Below are positions 31,848 through 40,046 of a stretch of 64,000 nucleotides of DNA, piece by piece (position 1 is the stretch's first letter; the number at the start of each line of letters is the position of its first letter). The position numbers and the translations under genes are program-made. The notes under the pieces were generated by a model. That model made no database searches and was not told the origin of the DNA. It worked only from the letters and a program-made list of their open reading frames with translations. The DNA is from CATOSP01 sp034422355 (GTDB lineage: Bacteria > Chloroflexota > Dehalococcoidia > Lucifugimonadales > UBA3495): the NCBI GenBank assembly GCA_034422355.1, contig DAOUJS010000200.1, forward strand, positions 13,366-77,365, given 5' to 3'.

Positions 31848-32744
31848 ATGCCCATCGAGCAAGTATCATCCGGTCTGGCGTCCATCGTTTCCGCAGACAG
31901 GCCCATCAACGAGTTGGCCACCGGGTTCGGCAATGACAACGGCCCTGCCGAGGGCCCCCTTTGGTGGCATGAAGGCGGCTACCTTCTCTTCAGTGACATT
32001 GGCAACAACCGCCGGATGAAGTGGGCGCCCGGCGAGGGGGCAACGGTGTTCCAGGAACCCACCAACTTCGCCAACGGCCTCACCCGCGACATCCAGGGAC
32101 GGCTAATCGCCTGCGACCGCACCCCAAGGGTAGTCCGGCACGAACCCGACGGCAGTCTCACAGTCATAGCCAACAGCTACCAGGGCAAGAGCCTGAACCG
32201 CCCCAACGACGTGGTGGTCAAGTCCGACGGCAGCATCTACTTCACCGACCCCGGCGCTCCCGCCCCTGAATATCAGCTTGACTTCGCCGGGGTCTACCGG
32301 GTCAGCGCCGACCTCGGGACCATCACCCTGCTGGTGCGCGACTTCATCACCCCCAACGGCCTGGCCTTCTCCCCAGACGAAAGCGTCCTTTACATCAACG
32401 ATTCGCGCCGCGGCCACATCCGGGCCTTCGACATGCAGCCAAACGGGACGCCGGCCCTGGCAACGGACCGGGTGCTTTGCGACCTGCGCGGCGACCGTCC
32501 CGGAGTCCCCGACGGCATGAAGGTGGACGTGGAGGGCAACGTATACTGCGGCGGTTCCGGCGGCATCTGGGTCATCGACCCGTCCGGCCAACACCTTGGC
32601 ACCATCGTCCACGGCGCTGAAGCCACAACCAACGTCGCATTCGGCGGCGACGACTGGAAGACCCTCTACTTCACCACCCGGAACGAAGTGGGGAGCATCG
32701 ACCTCAACATCCCCGGCATCCCGGTTCCCGTGGCCGCATCCTAG
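31848..32744 (+). CDS. SMP-30/gluconolactonase/LRE family protein
   Basis: A 298-residue six-bladed propeller of the SMP-30 (regucalcin/gluconolactonase) family, calcium- or zinc-dependent lactone hydrolases of the cytosol. Metal ligands are visible: Glu in NGPAEGPLWW, Asn in NRPNDVVVKSDG, and Asp in VPDGMKVD. YFTDPGAP and ITPNGLAFSPDES are also typical. AAGGAGG stands five bases before the ATG. The open frame extends over 100 codons upstream but without family similarity. It converges with an enoyl-CoA hydratase gene. Confidence 0.92.
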   Translation: MPIEQVSSGLASIVSADRPINELATGFGNDNGPAEGPLWWHEGGYLLFSDIGNNRRMKWAPGEGATVFQEPTNFANGLTRDIQGRLIACDRTPRVVRHEPDGSLTVIANSYQGKSLNRPNDVVVKSDGSIYFTDPGAPAPEYQLDFAGVYRVSADLGTITLLVRDFITPNGLAFSPDESVLYINDSRRGHIRAFDMQPNGTPALATDRVLCDLRGDRPGVPDGMKVDVEGNVYCGGSGGIWVIDPSGQHLGTIVHGAEATTNVAFGGDDWKTLYFTTRNEVGSIDLNIPGIPVPVAAS

Positions 32745-32765
32745 CGGTTTGGCCACTCTCGGCAA

Positions 32766-32802
32766 GTCGCCGGTCAGCGCTTCCGGGCGACTGACCGGCG
32801 AC
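32766..32802. terminator. Long stem-loop between convergent genes
   Basis: GTCGCCGGTCAG (32766-32777) and CTGACCGGCGAC (32791-32802) are a perfect 12-bp inverted repeat with a 13-base loop. It lies between the stops of the SMP-30 and enoyl-CoA hydratase genes. There is no U-tract, but the position suits a bidirectional 3'-end structure. Confidence 0.5.
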
Positions 32803-32809
32803 CGGACGG

Positions 32810-33727
32810 CTATCCCAGCAACTCCCGCCGGACGGCCTCCAGGCGGGCGCGCTGCTCTTCGTCAATGTCGGGGTAGCCCTCCCCTTTCTCCCGGATGCCG
32901 CCGGTGAAGTTGGGTTCGCGCTTCTCCAGGAACGCCCTGCGGCCCTCATCCCCGTCGGTGGTCATCTGGGTCAGCAGGTAGTTGATCAGGGTCTGGACTC
33001 GCCACGCCTCCGACACCGGTATCTCCCGGAACCGCACCACGAACTCCTTCATCATGCGCACCGCCAGCGGCGGCATCCTCACCACTTCAGCGGCCACCTC
33101 CTCGGCCCGTTCCATCAAACGGTCGTGGGGCACGACCTCGTTGATCAGGTTGATCCGCAGCGCCTCCTTGGCGTCGAAGGGCCGGTCCGTCAGCAGGATA
33201 CGCATCGCGTCGGCGTAGGACACCTGCCGGGTAAGGTAAGTGGCCCCAGGACCGTGGCCCACCCAACCCTGGCTCAGCAGGGCGAACTTGAAGCGGGCGT
33301 GTTCCTCGCTGGCGATCCTGATGTCGGTGGAGGTCAGCATCAGGTAGAACCCGGCCCCCGCGGCCCACCCGTTGATGGCCGCGATGACTGGCTTCCATAT
33401 CTGGGGGTAATGGTCTCCCAGGCTGCCGTCCACGCCGAACTTGGACCCGTTGACCGTGCCCGACGGCGGCCAGAAGATGTTCTCCATCCGGACCCGCTCC
33501 CGTTCCTCCGGGGTAATGCCCGGAGGAGTGTCCAGGTTATGCCCGGCGCAGAAGTAGCGGTCGCCCACCCCGGTCAGAATCGCGGCGCGGACATCGGTGT
33601 CGTCCCAGACCTCCTTCCAAGCCTCGGCAATTTCGTGGGAGGTCTCCCGGTCCAGGATGTTGGCCTTCTCCGCGTTGTTGATGGTCACGTAGGCCACGTG
33701 GCCCCGCTTCTCATACAAGACTTTCAT
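32810..33727 (-). CDS. Enoyl-CoA hydratase/isomerase family protein
   Basis: A 305-residue crotonase-fold protein. Oxyanion-hole segments are YFCAGHNLDTPP and INGWAAGAGFYLML; the acid/base region is SQGWVGHGPGATYL, without the standard Glu pair of classic hydratases. The C-terminus has AFLEKREPNFTG as in many homologues. It may act as hydratase, isomerase or hydrolase on an acyl-CoA. The protein is slightly long owing to an insert (about 85-105) after the first oxyanion loop. GGAGGT stands upstream of the ATG. Confidence 0.9.
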   Translation of the reverse strand: MKVLYEKRGHVAYVTINNAEKANILDRETSHEIAEAWKEVWDDTDVRAAILTGVGDRYFCAGHNLDTPPGITPEERERVRMENIFWPPSGTVNGSKFGVDGSLGDHYPQIWKPVIAAINGWAAGAGFYLMLTSTDIRIASEEHARFKFALLSQGWVGHGPGATYLTRQVSYADAMRILLTDRPFDAKEALRINLINEVVPHDRLMERAEEVAAEVVRMPPLAVRMMKEFVVRFREIPVSEAWRVQTLINYLLTQMTTDGDEGRRAFLEKREPNFTGGIREKGEGYPDIDEEQRARLEAVRRELLG

Positions 33728-33839
33728 GTGTGTACCTCCGTGTTCCGGCGGCCAGTGGCCGCTATGGTAATATCGGATAGTATAACGCTTTATGCAGCGG
33801 CTGCCGGGAGTCTAATTGTCATCGCAGGGAGGTTGCGAA

Positions 33840-34712
33840 ATGCCATACTCCGCCGACATTAACCGCGCTAACCCCGGCTGCTTCCTGTTCCTGGTTGACC
33901 AATCGGGTTCGATGGCTGGACAAATCGGCGGGCAAGAAGGGCAAAATAAGGCAGAACATGCGGCGGACGCCATCAATCGGATTGTTGACACGCTGGCCCA
34001 ACGCTGCTCCCAGGGTATGGAAGTCCGGGACTACTTCCACATAGGCATTCTCGGTTACACATCCGAAGGATGGCTCTTCAACAGTGATAAGCCGGCAATT
34101 ACCAGCGCCATCGCCGGAACCACCCCGGCGCAGCCCTTTCTGCCCATGAGCCAACTGGTTGAAGCGGCGGAAATCGTAGAAAGACAAGTTAGGGAAAACC
34201 ACGGCGGGGAGATAGTGGAGGTGACCCGTCGAATGCCGGTCTGGTTGCGGCCCCACGTCGGCAAGCAAGACCCATTGGGAGGAACGTTGAGGCTAGTAGA
34301 GTGTCCATTGTCCGAATGGGTTGACCAGCATCCGAACTCCTACCCACCCATCGTAATCATTGTATGCGACGGCTCCTCCACAGACGGAGACCCAGAGCCT
34401 ATGGCCCAACGTATCAAGGATCTTCGCACCAACGATGGGAACGTTCTGCTGTTTACCGTCCATCTGTCTGAGTCAAATGTCAGCCCTACCATGCTCCCCA
34501 GCAATGACGGAGGCCTGCCATCTGAGTTTATGAACGATGGCAAAATGATGTTCCGCATGGCATCGGAGCTGCCAGAGCCCATCCGTCAACAGGCAACGAG
34601 CCTCGGGATTCCAGTGAGTGAAAATTCACGCGGATTGGTCTTCAACGCCGATGCGGTGGCCCTGGCCCAGTTCCTGGACATCGGCACCCGCGGCCCTTCC
34701 AACCTGCACTAA
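33840..34712 (+). CDS. VWA domain protein
   Basis: A 290-residue protein consisting mainly of one von Willebrand A domain. MIDAS motif DQSGS is at 20-24 in FLFLVDQSGSMAG, and a second Asp-rich loop CDGSSTDGD follows in the middle. There is no signal peptide, so it is cytosolic, like the TerY-type bacterial VWA proteins that work with kinases, phosphatases or AAA proteins. None of those partners is adjacent. GGGAGG stands before the ATG at 33840. Codon use looks less GC-biased than in the neighbours, which could mean foreign origin. Confidence 0.88.
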   Translation: MPYSADINRANPGCFLFLVDQSGSMAGQIGGQEGQNKAEHAADAINRIVDTLAQRCSQGMEVRDYFHIGILGYTSEGWLFNSDKPAITSAIAGTTPAQPFLPMSQLVEAAEIVERQVRENHGGEIVEVTRRMPVWLRPHVGKQDPLGGTLRLVECPLSEWVDQHPNSYPPIVIIVCDGSSTDGDPEPMAQRIKDLRTNDGNVLLFTVHLSESNVSPTMLPSNDGGLPSEFMNDGKMMFRMASELPEPIRQQATSLGIPVSENSRGLVFNADAVALAQFLDIGTRGPSNLH

Positions 34713-34741
34713 CCAAGCCCCGGCTACCCGCTCGCTCCAAT

Positions 34742-34770
34742 TTGACTACCGCCACGCCAGCCAATAGACT
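34742..34770 (+). promoter_or_regulatory. Sigma-70-type promoter of the cupin gene
   Basis: TTGACT (34742-34747) and TAGACT (34765-34770) with exactly 17 bases between them, about 90 bases before the cupin ATG. It may also drive the efflux genes further downstream. Confidence 0.65.
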
Positions 34771-34862
34771 GCCCACCTGAGAACACCCCAGCCGTTCAAG
34801 TTGCCTTGCAAGTGCGCTGGTGTGTTCCCGAATCTCCCAGCGTTGCCGCAGGAGGCCGGTCG

Positions 34863-35201
34863 ATGAGCATTATAAGGCTGTACACCGGGGACGACGGGCA
34901 GTCCCACATCGAGGAACTGGACCTGGCTTCACACCCGGAATTGGAGGAACTGCACCAGGCCGAGGGCATCGTGTTTCGCCAGTCTGAGGCGGGCCGGTTC
35001 AGCGACTGGCACAACGCGCCCCGCCGCCAGTACGTCATCACCCTGTCCGGCGAGGTCGAGATCGGGCTGGGAGACGGCTCGGTCCATCGCTTCGGCCCCG
35101 GCCACGTCACCCTGGCCGAGGACCTGACGGGTCAGGGCCACACCACCAGGTCCGTGGGCGACGTTCCCCGCGTCTCGGCGACGGTGCCCATCCTGGACTG
35201 A
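34863..35201 (+). CDS. Small cupin-domain protein
   Basis: A 112-residue single-cupin protein. SDWHNAPRRQYVITLSGEVEIGLGDG gives cupin motif 1 with one His (marks: DWHNAP and VITLSGEVE), and HRFGPGHVTLAEDLTGQGHTTR gives motif 2 with a His. The family covers small-molecule binding proteins and simple metal-dependent enzymes, and no substrate is evident. AGGAGG stands before the ATG. It has its own good promoter and lies 81 bases upstream of the efflux genes on the same strand. Confidence 0.85.
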   Translation: MSIIRLYTGDDGQSHIEELDLASHPELEELHQAEGIVFRQSEAGRFSDWHNAPRRQYVITLSGEVEIGLGDGSVHRFGPGHVTLAEDLTGQGHTTRSVGDVPRVSATVPILD

Positions 35202-35240
35202 CAAGTGGGCCGGATACGCGGCCGCTCCAAGAGCAAGTAG

Positions 35241-35260
35241 ATTCCCGCGAAAGCGGGAAT
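35241..35260. repeat. REP-like palindrome ATTCCCGC-GAAA-GCGGGAAT
   Basis: A perfect 8-bp stem with a GAAA tetraloop. This palindrome, often with flanking ATGACC, belongs to a very common class of bacterial intergenic repeat. It ends just at an in-frame ATG (35259), so it argues for the later ATG as start of the HlyD-family gene. Confidence 0.65.
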
Positions 35261-35282
35261 GACCGGTCGAAATGGTAATGAG

Positions 35283-36008
35283 ATGTCGGGCCTATTGAGC
35301 GGCTGGCGGGTGCGCGCCCTAACGGTCGTTGCTGCCGTAGCTATCGTTGTGGCTGCGGCTGTTTTCGGTTACCGGCTGTGGTACAACTCCGTCCACTTCG
35401 TTTCCACCAACAACGCCCAGGTGACCGCGGCCCTGGTACAGGCCGGGTCAATCAACGCCGGGCGCATCATCAGCATGGACGTGGACGTGGGAACCCCGGT
35501 GTCGGAGGGGCAGGTCATCGCGGTGGTGGACATTCCCACGGTGCTATCAAGGTCTGATACTACCGACACTTCCAAGCTGGGATTCCGGGACGTTCAGGAC
35601 CAGATGGCCGAGGTCGTTGCGCCCATTTCCGGGGTCGTGGCCGCCCGGTGGGCCAGGGTTGGCGACACGGTGCCCGCGGGCCAGCCCATTGTAACCCTCA
35701 TGGACCCCAGGCAGGCGTGGATTACGGCCAACGTCGACGAGCGCGATGTCGGCCGTGTCCGGTCCGGCCAGTTCGTGGAGGTATACGTGGACGCGATGGG
35801 GCATACGCTGCCGGGACGGGTGGAATCGGTCTCGCCCGTCACCGCCGGGACCTTCAGCCTGCTCCCTTCCCGGAACACCTCCGGCAACTTCAACAAGATC
35901 GCCCAGCTTGTGCCGGTCAAGATAGTCCCGGAGGAGAGCTACTTGCCCCTGATCCCGGGCTCCTCCGTCGAGGTGAAAATTCACGTGTCCGGCCCGGGAC
36001 CCGGCTGA
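35283..36008 (+). CDS. HlyD/EmrA-type membrane fusion protein (short)
   Basis: A 241-residue adaptor with one N-terminal membrane helix (VRALTVVAAVAIVVAAAVFGY), a biotinyl-lipoyl half (STNNAQVTAALVQAGSINAGRI), a very short hairpin, the second half with VVAPISGVVAARWARVGDTVPAGQ (mark: APISGVVAARW), and a beta barrel. The long coiled coil of EmrA is almost absent. It works with a 14-helix exporter, and the next gene is such an exporter, 30 bases away. I prefer the ATG at 35283 because the earlier ATG falls in a hairpin; neither has a strong ribosome site. Confidence 0.85.
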   Translation: MSGLLSGWRVRALTVVAAVAIVVAAAVFGYRLWYNSVHFVSTNNAQVTAALVQAGSINAGRIISMDVDVGTPVSEGQVIAVVDIPTVLSRSDTTDTSKLGFRDVQDQMAEVVAPISGVVAARWARVGDTVPAGQPIVTLMDPRQAWITANVDERDVGRVRSGQFVEVYVDAMGHTLPGRVESVSPVTAGTFSLLPSRNTSGNFNKIAQLVPVKIVPEESYLPLIPGSSVEVKIHVSGPGPG

Positions 36009-36038
36009 CTGTAACGGGACCGGTAGGACTGGCCGCCG

Positions 36039-37604
36039 ATGCCGCGCATTCCCTACGAGTGGAAGGTCCTGGTCCTGGTGGTGCTGGGCATCGTCACCGT
36101 GGTCCTGGACACCACCATCATCAACGTGGCCCTGCCCCGGATAATGACCGCCCTCAGCGCCAGCCTGGACCGCGCCCAGCTGATCATCTCCATGTACATG
36201 CTGGCCCTGGCCCTGATAGTCCCCACGACAGGCTACCTGAGCGACCGGCTGGGGATCAAGCGGCTCTTCGTCCTCTCCGTTACCGGGTTTACCCTGGGGT
36301 CGGTCCTTTGCGGGCTGGCGTGGGACATCAACTCCCTCATAGCCTTCCGGTTCATCAAGGGGCTGGCCGGGGGTGTCACCATGCCCCTGGGGATGGCGAT
36401 GATGTTCCGCACCGTACCCCGGGAACGCCAGGGCTCGATGATGGGCATCGTCGGCATCCCTATCCTGTTCGCTCCCATTTTCGGCCCGGTCATCGGCGGA
36501 TACCTGGTGGAGACTTCAAGCTGGCGGATGGCATTCTTCATCAACGTCCCCGTGGGGATTGCAGCCGTGGCCCTGGCAACCCTGTGGCTCCTGGAGACGG
36601 ACAGGACGGAGCCGCGGAGGTTCGACCTGAAGGGATTCATCCTGGCCGGGATTGGGTTTTGTTCTGTCCTCATGGCCCTTACCCGCGCCCCCGAGGACGG
36701 CTGGGGCGCGCCCAACGTGGTGGTCCTGTTTGCGGTGTCGGCCGTGTCCCTGGTCGCGTGGGTCTACGTGGAACTGACCGAGGAATCCCCTCTCCTCGAC
36801 CTGAGAATCTTCCGCAACCCCCCGTTTACGATGGCGGCAAGCGTCCACTTCATCGCCACGATGGTGCTGATCTCCGTCGTCTTCATGGTCCCCCTGTTCC
36901 TGCAGGACATCCGGGGATTGAGTCCACTGGAGGCCGGGATACTGCTGATGCCCCAGGGAATAGCCCTGGCTGTGGCCGCGCCCATCACCGGGCGGCTCTA
37001 CGACCGGGTGGGGCCGTTGCCCTTGATCATTCCGGGTATACTGGGTGCAGGTTTTGCCACGCTGCAACTGGCCAATCTGGACATGGATACCACCGACCGG
37101 GAGTTGGCTGCCATCCTCATGCTTCGGGGCGTCAGCAGCGGGTTGATGTTCATCCCCGCAGTTTCGCTTACAATGAGCCTGGTGCCCAGGGAAGAACTGC
37201 CCCGTGCATCGGCCTTGATCAACAGTCTGCGGCAGCTATTCCCGGCCTTCGGCACGGCAGCCTTCGCCACTGTCCTGACGGTCCGGCAGGCGTTCCACTC
37301 CAACAGCCTGTCCCAGACGGTTACCCCCGATTCCCTGGGCGCGATGCAGGTGATGTCGCAACTGGAACGGGCGGCAGGAGACTTGCCGGGGATAAACGGA
37401 CGGACAAACGAGGCAGCCGTTCAGATGTTGGACCAGATCGTGCAACGGGAAGCGTCCATAAGCGCGTTCAACGACGTGTTCCTGATTGCGTCAATCATAG
37501 TGTTCGTGGCGCTGATACCCGCCGTGTTCCTGCGCAAGCGGCAGCCCCAGGAAGTTGCCGGGCCCGGCGAAGAAGGGGATGCCGCACCCGAACCTGCGGA
37601 CTAG
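36039..37604 (+). CDS. MFS drug exporter, DHA2 (EmrB/QacA) family
   Basis: A 521-residue exporter with about 14 transmembrane helices. Family motifs are LDTTIINVALPRI in helix 1 (motif D1), GYLSDRLGIKRLF in the loop 2-3 (motif A), GMAMMFRTVPRERQGSMMG (motif B region), and FAPIFGPVIGGYLV in helix 5 (motif C, antiporter signature). The C-terminus is a polar tail. DHA2 proteins export drugs by proton antiport, often in a complex with an EmrA-type adaptor, which is encoded just upstream. The large adaptor lipoprotein gene follows 58 bases later, so the three form one efflux cassette. Confidence 0.95.
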   Translation: MPRIPYEWKVLVLVVLGIVTVVLDTTIINVALPRIMTALSASLDRAQLIISMYMLALALIVPTTGYLSDRLGIKRLFVLSVTGFTLGSVLCGLAWDINSLIAFRFIKGLAGGVTMPLGMAMMFRTVPRERQGSMMGIVGIPILFAPIFGPVIGGYLVETSSWRMAFFINVPVGIAAVALATLWLLETDRTEPRRFDLKGFILAGIGFCSVLMALTRAPEDGWGAPNVVVLFAVSAVSLVAWVYVELTEESPLLDLRIFRNPPFTMAASVHFIATMVLISVVFMVPLFLQDIRGLSPLEAGILLMPQGIALAVAAPITGRLYDRVGPLPLIIPGILGAGFATLQLANLDMDTTDRELAAILMLRGVSSGLMFIPAVSLTMSLVPREELPRASALINSLRQLFPAFGTAAFATVLTVRQAFHSNSLSQTVTPDSLGAMQVMSQLERAAGDLPGINGRTNEAAVQMLDQIVQREASISAFNDVFLIASIIVFVALIPAVFLRKRQPQEVAGPGEEGDAAPEPAD

Positions 37605-37662
37605 GTATACTCATACCCGAAGGATTACCCAACAACCTGCAAGAAGGACTGATGGTCAGAAT

Positions 37663-40035
37663 ATGGCAAAGTTCCCGCGCCCCCCACACGTTAGACTCCT
37701 CGGACTCACTCTGCTGCTTGCCGCCCTAGCCTTGACGGGCTGTGCTGCGCCTGCCGCTGACGTCAATGTCACGGCGGACCGGTCGGTGTCTGTCGTCACC
37801 GCGCCGGTCATGACCGGTTCGATTGCCACCAACCGGGCCTACGCCGCCAGGGTGGACGCCAGCGATCAGGTTGGCGTCGTGCCCCGGGCATCCGGCCAGG
37901 TGGCCCGCCTCGACGTGGGAGTGGGCGCCAGGGTGAGCAAGGGCGATGTACTGGGTGAGCTTGAGCGCGGCGCGCTGGACGCCAAGTTGCAGGAAGCCCA
38001 GGCGAAGGTCTCGATTGCCGAGGCCAAGCTATCCCAGGTGAAGGCGGCGGCGGGACCGAACCTGGCTGCCGCCCAGGCGCGGCTGGACGCAGCACAGGCA
38101 AAGCTGGCCCAACTCCGGAACCCAACCAGGGCCGATGTTCAGATGGCGGAGAGTGTATTGTCCGACGCCCGGAGCAAGTTAAGGGGCGCACAAGCCGCCT
38201 TGGACCGGCTTGTTGACCCAACCCCGGCGGACCTGGAAACGGCCGCCAGCGCGGTGGTCGCGGCCCGCAACAACCTGAACAGCGCCCGGATACACCTGGC
38301 CCAACTGAAGAACCCCACCAGTTCGGACCTGCTAGCCGCCCGGAGCGCCGCTGAATCCGCCCGCCGGGCGCTGGCATCCGCACAGGCGGACCTGGACCAG
38401 CTCAACGACCCCACTTCGGCCGCGCTGCGGGCCGCCGAAAGCGCGATGAACGCCGCGGAGCGTGACCTGGCCAGCGCCGGGACCAAGCTGGCCCAGCTTC
38501 TTGACCCGCCCGCCGATGTGCTGACCAAGGCGCAAAATGACGTGGCTTCAGCTCAGCAGGTCTTGACCTCGGCACTGGCCGAACAGGACAACTCGATGTT
38601 GACCCAGGCTATAGCCACTGAAGTGGCCAGGGGGTCGATAGGCGAACCTTGGCCCGAACTGAACCTGGTCAGGACCAACCTGTCACAGAACCTGGACCGG
38701 CTCCGTGACCCCGGCCTGGACACTACCCTGACTCCTGAACAGATCGCCGAACTCAAAGCAACGATTGCCGCCCAGGAGAAGCGATTGGCCTCGCTGCTGG
38801 GACAGGTCATCGCGTCGGCATCTATCCCGGACCGCATCCTGGCCGTCATCTGGGACGAGTCCCAGGCCCGTCTCGCCCTCGAGTCGGCCCGGGCGCGGCT
38901 GGAAGAGCTGCAAGACCCGCCTGTCGAGGATGTGGCGGTGGCACGCCGCAACGTGGCGGCGGCACAGTCGCGGCTGGACTCAGCCAGGGCCAGATACGAT
39001 GAGTTGACCAACCCCGATGACAGGTCGATGGAGCGGAAGGAGGGGAATGTCGCCAAGGCCAAGGCCGCCCTGGAAGCCGCCGAAGCCCGCTTGTCAGAGC
39101 TGCAAGAACCCACCGGCCAGGCCATCACACTGGCGGAAGACCGCGTCGAAACCGCCGAGGCCGTCCTGCAGGCAGCCGAGGCGAGGTTGATGGAACTGAA
39201 GGAACCGGACTCCAATACGGTTGCCCAGGCCCGGGACCGGGTTGAATGGGCACAGGGGCTGGTGGAGTCCGCAGATGCCAGGCTGGAAATGCTGCGGCAG
39301 CCCGACGACGTGGCCCTGGCCAAGGCCCGGCTGGAGATCGCAGCGGCCGAGCGTGAGTTCGCCGCCAACAACGAGACCTATGCCGCCCTCAGCATCCAGG
39401 TGGCGGAAGGAGGTCTGGCGCAGGCGCAGGCGCAGGTTGCCCTGGTGGAGAAGCAACTGGAAGACATGAAGCTGGTTGCCCCCTTCGATGGAATCGTGAC
39501 CGAGAACCAGCTATCCGTGGGGGCGATGGCCTCTCCCCAAACCCCTGTCTTCACCGTCGCCGCCACCGGCGTCGTCGTCTCCTTCCTGGTCGAGGAGACC
39601 ATGATCGGCGGCGTCGAAGAGGGCCGTGTCCTGGAGTTCACCAGTCCGGCCGTGCCGGACCAGACCCTTGGCCTGACGGTGGACCGGGTTGCGCCCACCG
39701 CGGGAGCAACCGGCCATACCTTCCTGGTGAAGATGGAGCCTGTGGCGGGCGCTGCGGCGCTGCGGCCCGGCGTCTCGGGCCAGGTATCGGTGTCAATCCA
39801 GCGGACGGACACCCTGCTGGTGCCCAAGGAGGCAGTGTTCAATTCCAGCAGCCAGTCCAGCGCCTACGTGGTGCGCGACAGCGTGGCCCATCTCAAGCCC
39901 GTGGCCGTCGGGCTGGCCAACGACCGGTACCGGGAAATCCTGGACGGTCTCCAGCCGGGGGATGAGGTAGTGGTCTCCGGCCAGCACCTTCTAACCGATG
40001 CCACGCCGGTAACCGTAGCCCTCTTTGGTCCGTGA
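37663..40035 (+). CDS. Large lipoprotein efflux adaptor with 32-residue coiled-coil repeats
   Basis: A 790-residue RND/MacA-like adaptor. A lipoprotein signal ends in LALTGCAAP with Cys28 lipidated. A first lipoyl half (GVVPRASGQVARLDVGVGARV, mark: PRASGQVARLDVG) leads into an extremely long helical region. The second lipoyl half (KLVAPFDGIVTENQLSVGAM) is near residue 605, then a beta barrel and membrane-proximal domain to the end. The helical region has at least eight 32-residue repeats with pattern [ND/E]P-T...A10...A17...L21..A24...L28..L31. Usual adaptors have hairpins of 60-120 residues, while here about 450 residues are used. The start at 37663 fits the signal peptide. Confidence 0.88.
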   Translation: MAKFPRPPHVRLLGLTLLLAALALTGCAAPAADVNVTADRSVSVVTAPVMTGSIATNRAYAARVDASDQVGVVPRASGQVARLDVGVGARVSKGDVLGELERGALDAKLQEAQAKVSIAEAKLSQVKAAAGPNLAAAQARLDAAQAKLAQLRNPTRADVQMAESVLSDARSKLRGAQAALDRLVDPTPADLETAASAVVAARNNLNSARIHLAQLKNPTSSDLLAARSAAESARRALASAQADLDQLNDPTSAALRAAESAMNAAERDLASAGTKLAQLLDPPADVLTKAQNDVASAQQVLTSALAEQDNSMLTQAIATEVARGSIGEPWPELNLVRTNLSQNLDRLRDPGLDTTLTPEQIAELKATIAAQEKRLASLLGQVIASASIPDRILAVIWDESQARLALESARARLEELQDPPVEDVAVARRNVAAAQSRLDSARARYDELTNPDDRSMERKEGNVAKAKAALEAAEARLSELQEPTGQAITLAEDRVETAEAVLQAAEARLMELKEPDSNTVAQARDRVEWAQGLVESADARLEMLRQPDDVALAKARLEIAAAEREFAANNETYAALSIQVAEGGLAQAQAQVALVEKQLEDMKLVAPFDGIVTENQLSVGAMASPQTPVFTVAATGVVVSFLVEETMIGGVEEGRVLEFTSPAVPDQTLGLTVDRVAPTAGATGHTFLVKMEPVAGAAALRPGVSGQVSVSIQRTDTLLVPKEAVFNSSSQSSAYVVRDSVAHLKPVAVGLANDRYREILDGLQPGDEVVVSGQHLLTDATPVTVALFGP
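38119..38502 (+). repeat. Four tandem 96-bp (32-residue) repeats, block 1
   Basis: The encoded units start NPTRADV, DPTPADL, NPTSSDL and DPTSAAL at residues 153, 185, 217 and 249, exactly 32 apart. A further, partial unit (DPPADVL) follows at 281. Conserved positions are Pro2, Ala10, Ala17, Leu21, Ala24, Leu28 and Leu31. The DNA copies are diverged. Confidence 0.85.
38914..39297 (+). repeat. Four tandem 96-bp (32-residue) repeats, block 2
   Basis: Units start DPPVEDV, NPDDRSM, EPTGQAI and EPDSNTV at residues 418, 450, 482 and 514, again exactly 32 apart, with a last incomplete unit QPDDVAL at 546. The same heptad-like positions are conserved as in block 1. About 110 residues without the strict period separate the two blocks. 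Confidence 0.85.
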
Positions 40036-40046
40036 AGGGGAATTAA

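Noticed and set aside
35648..37729. A 693-codon open frame on the plus strand
   Set aside because: It overlaps the HlyD and MFS genes in another frame, and its Pro/Gly/Arg-rich translation shows no domains.
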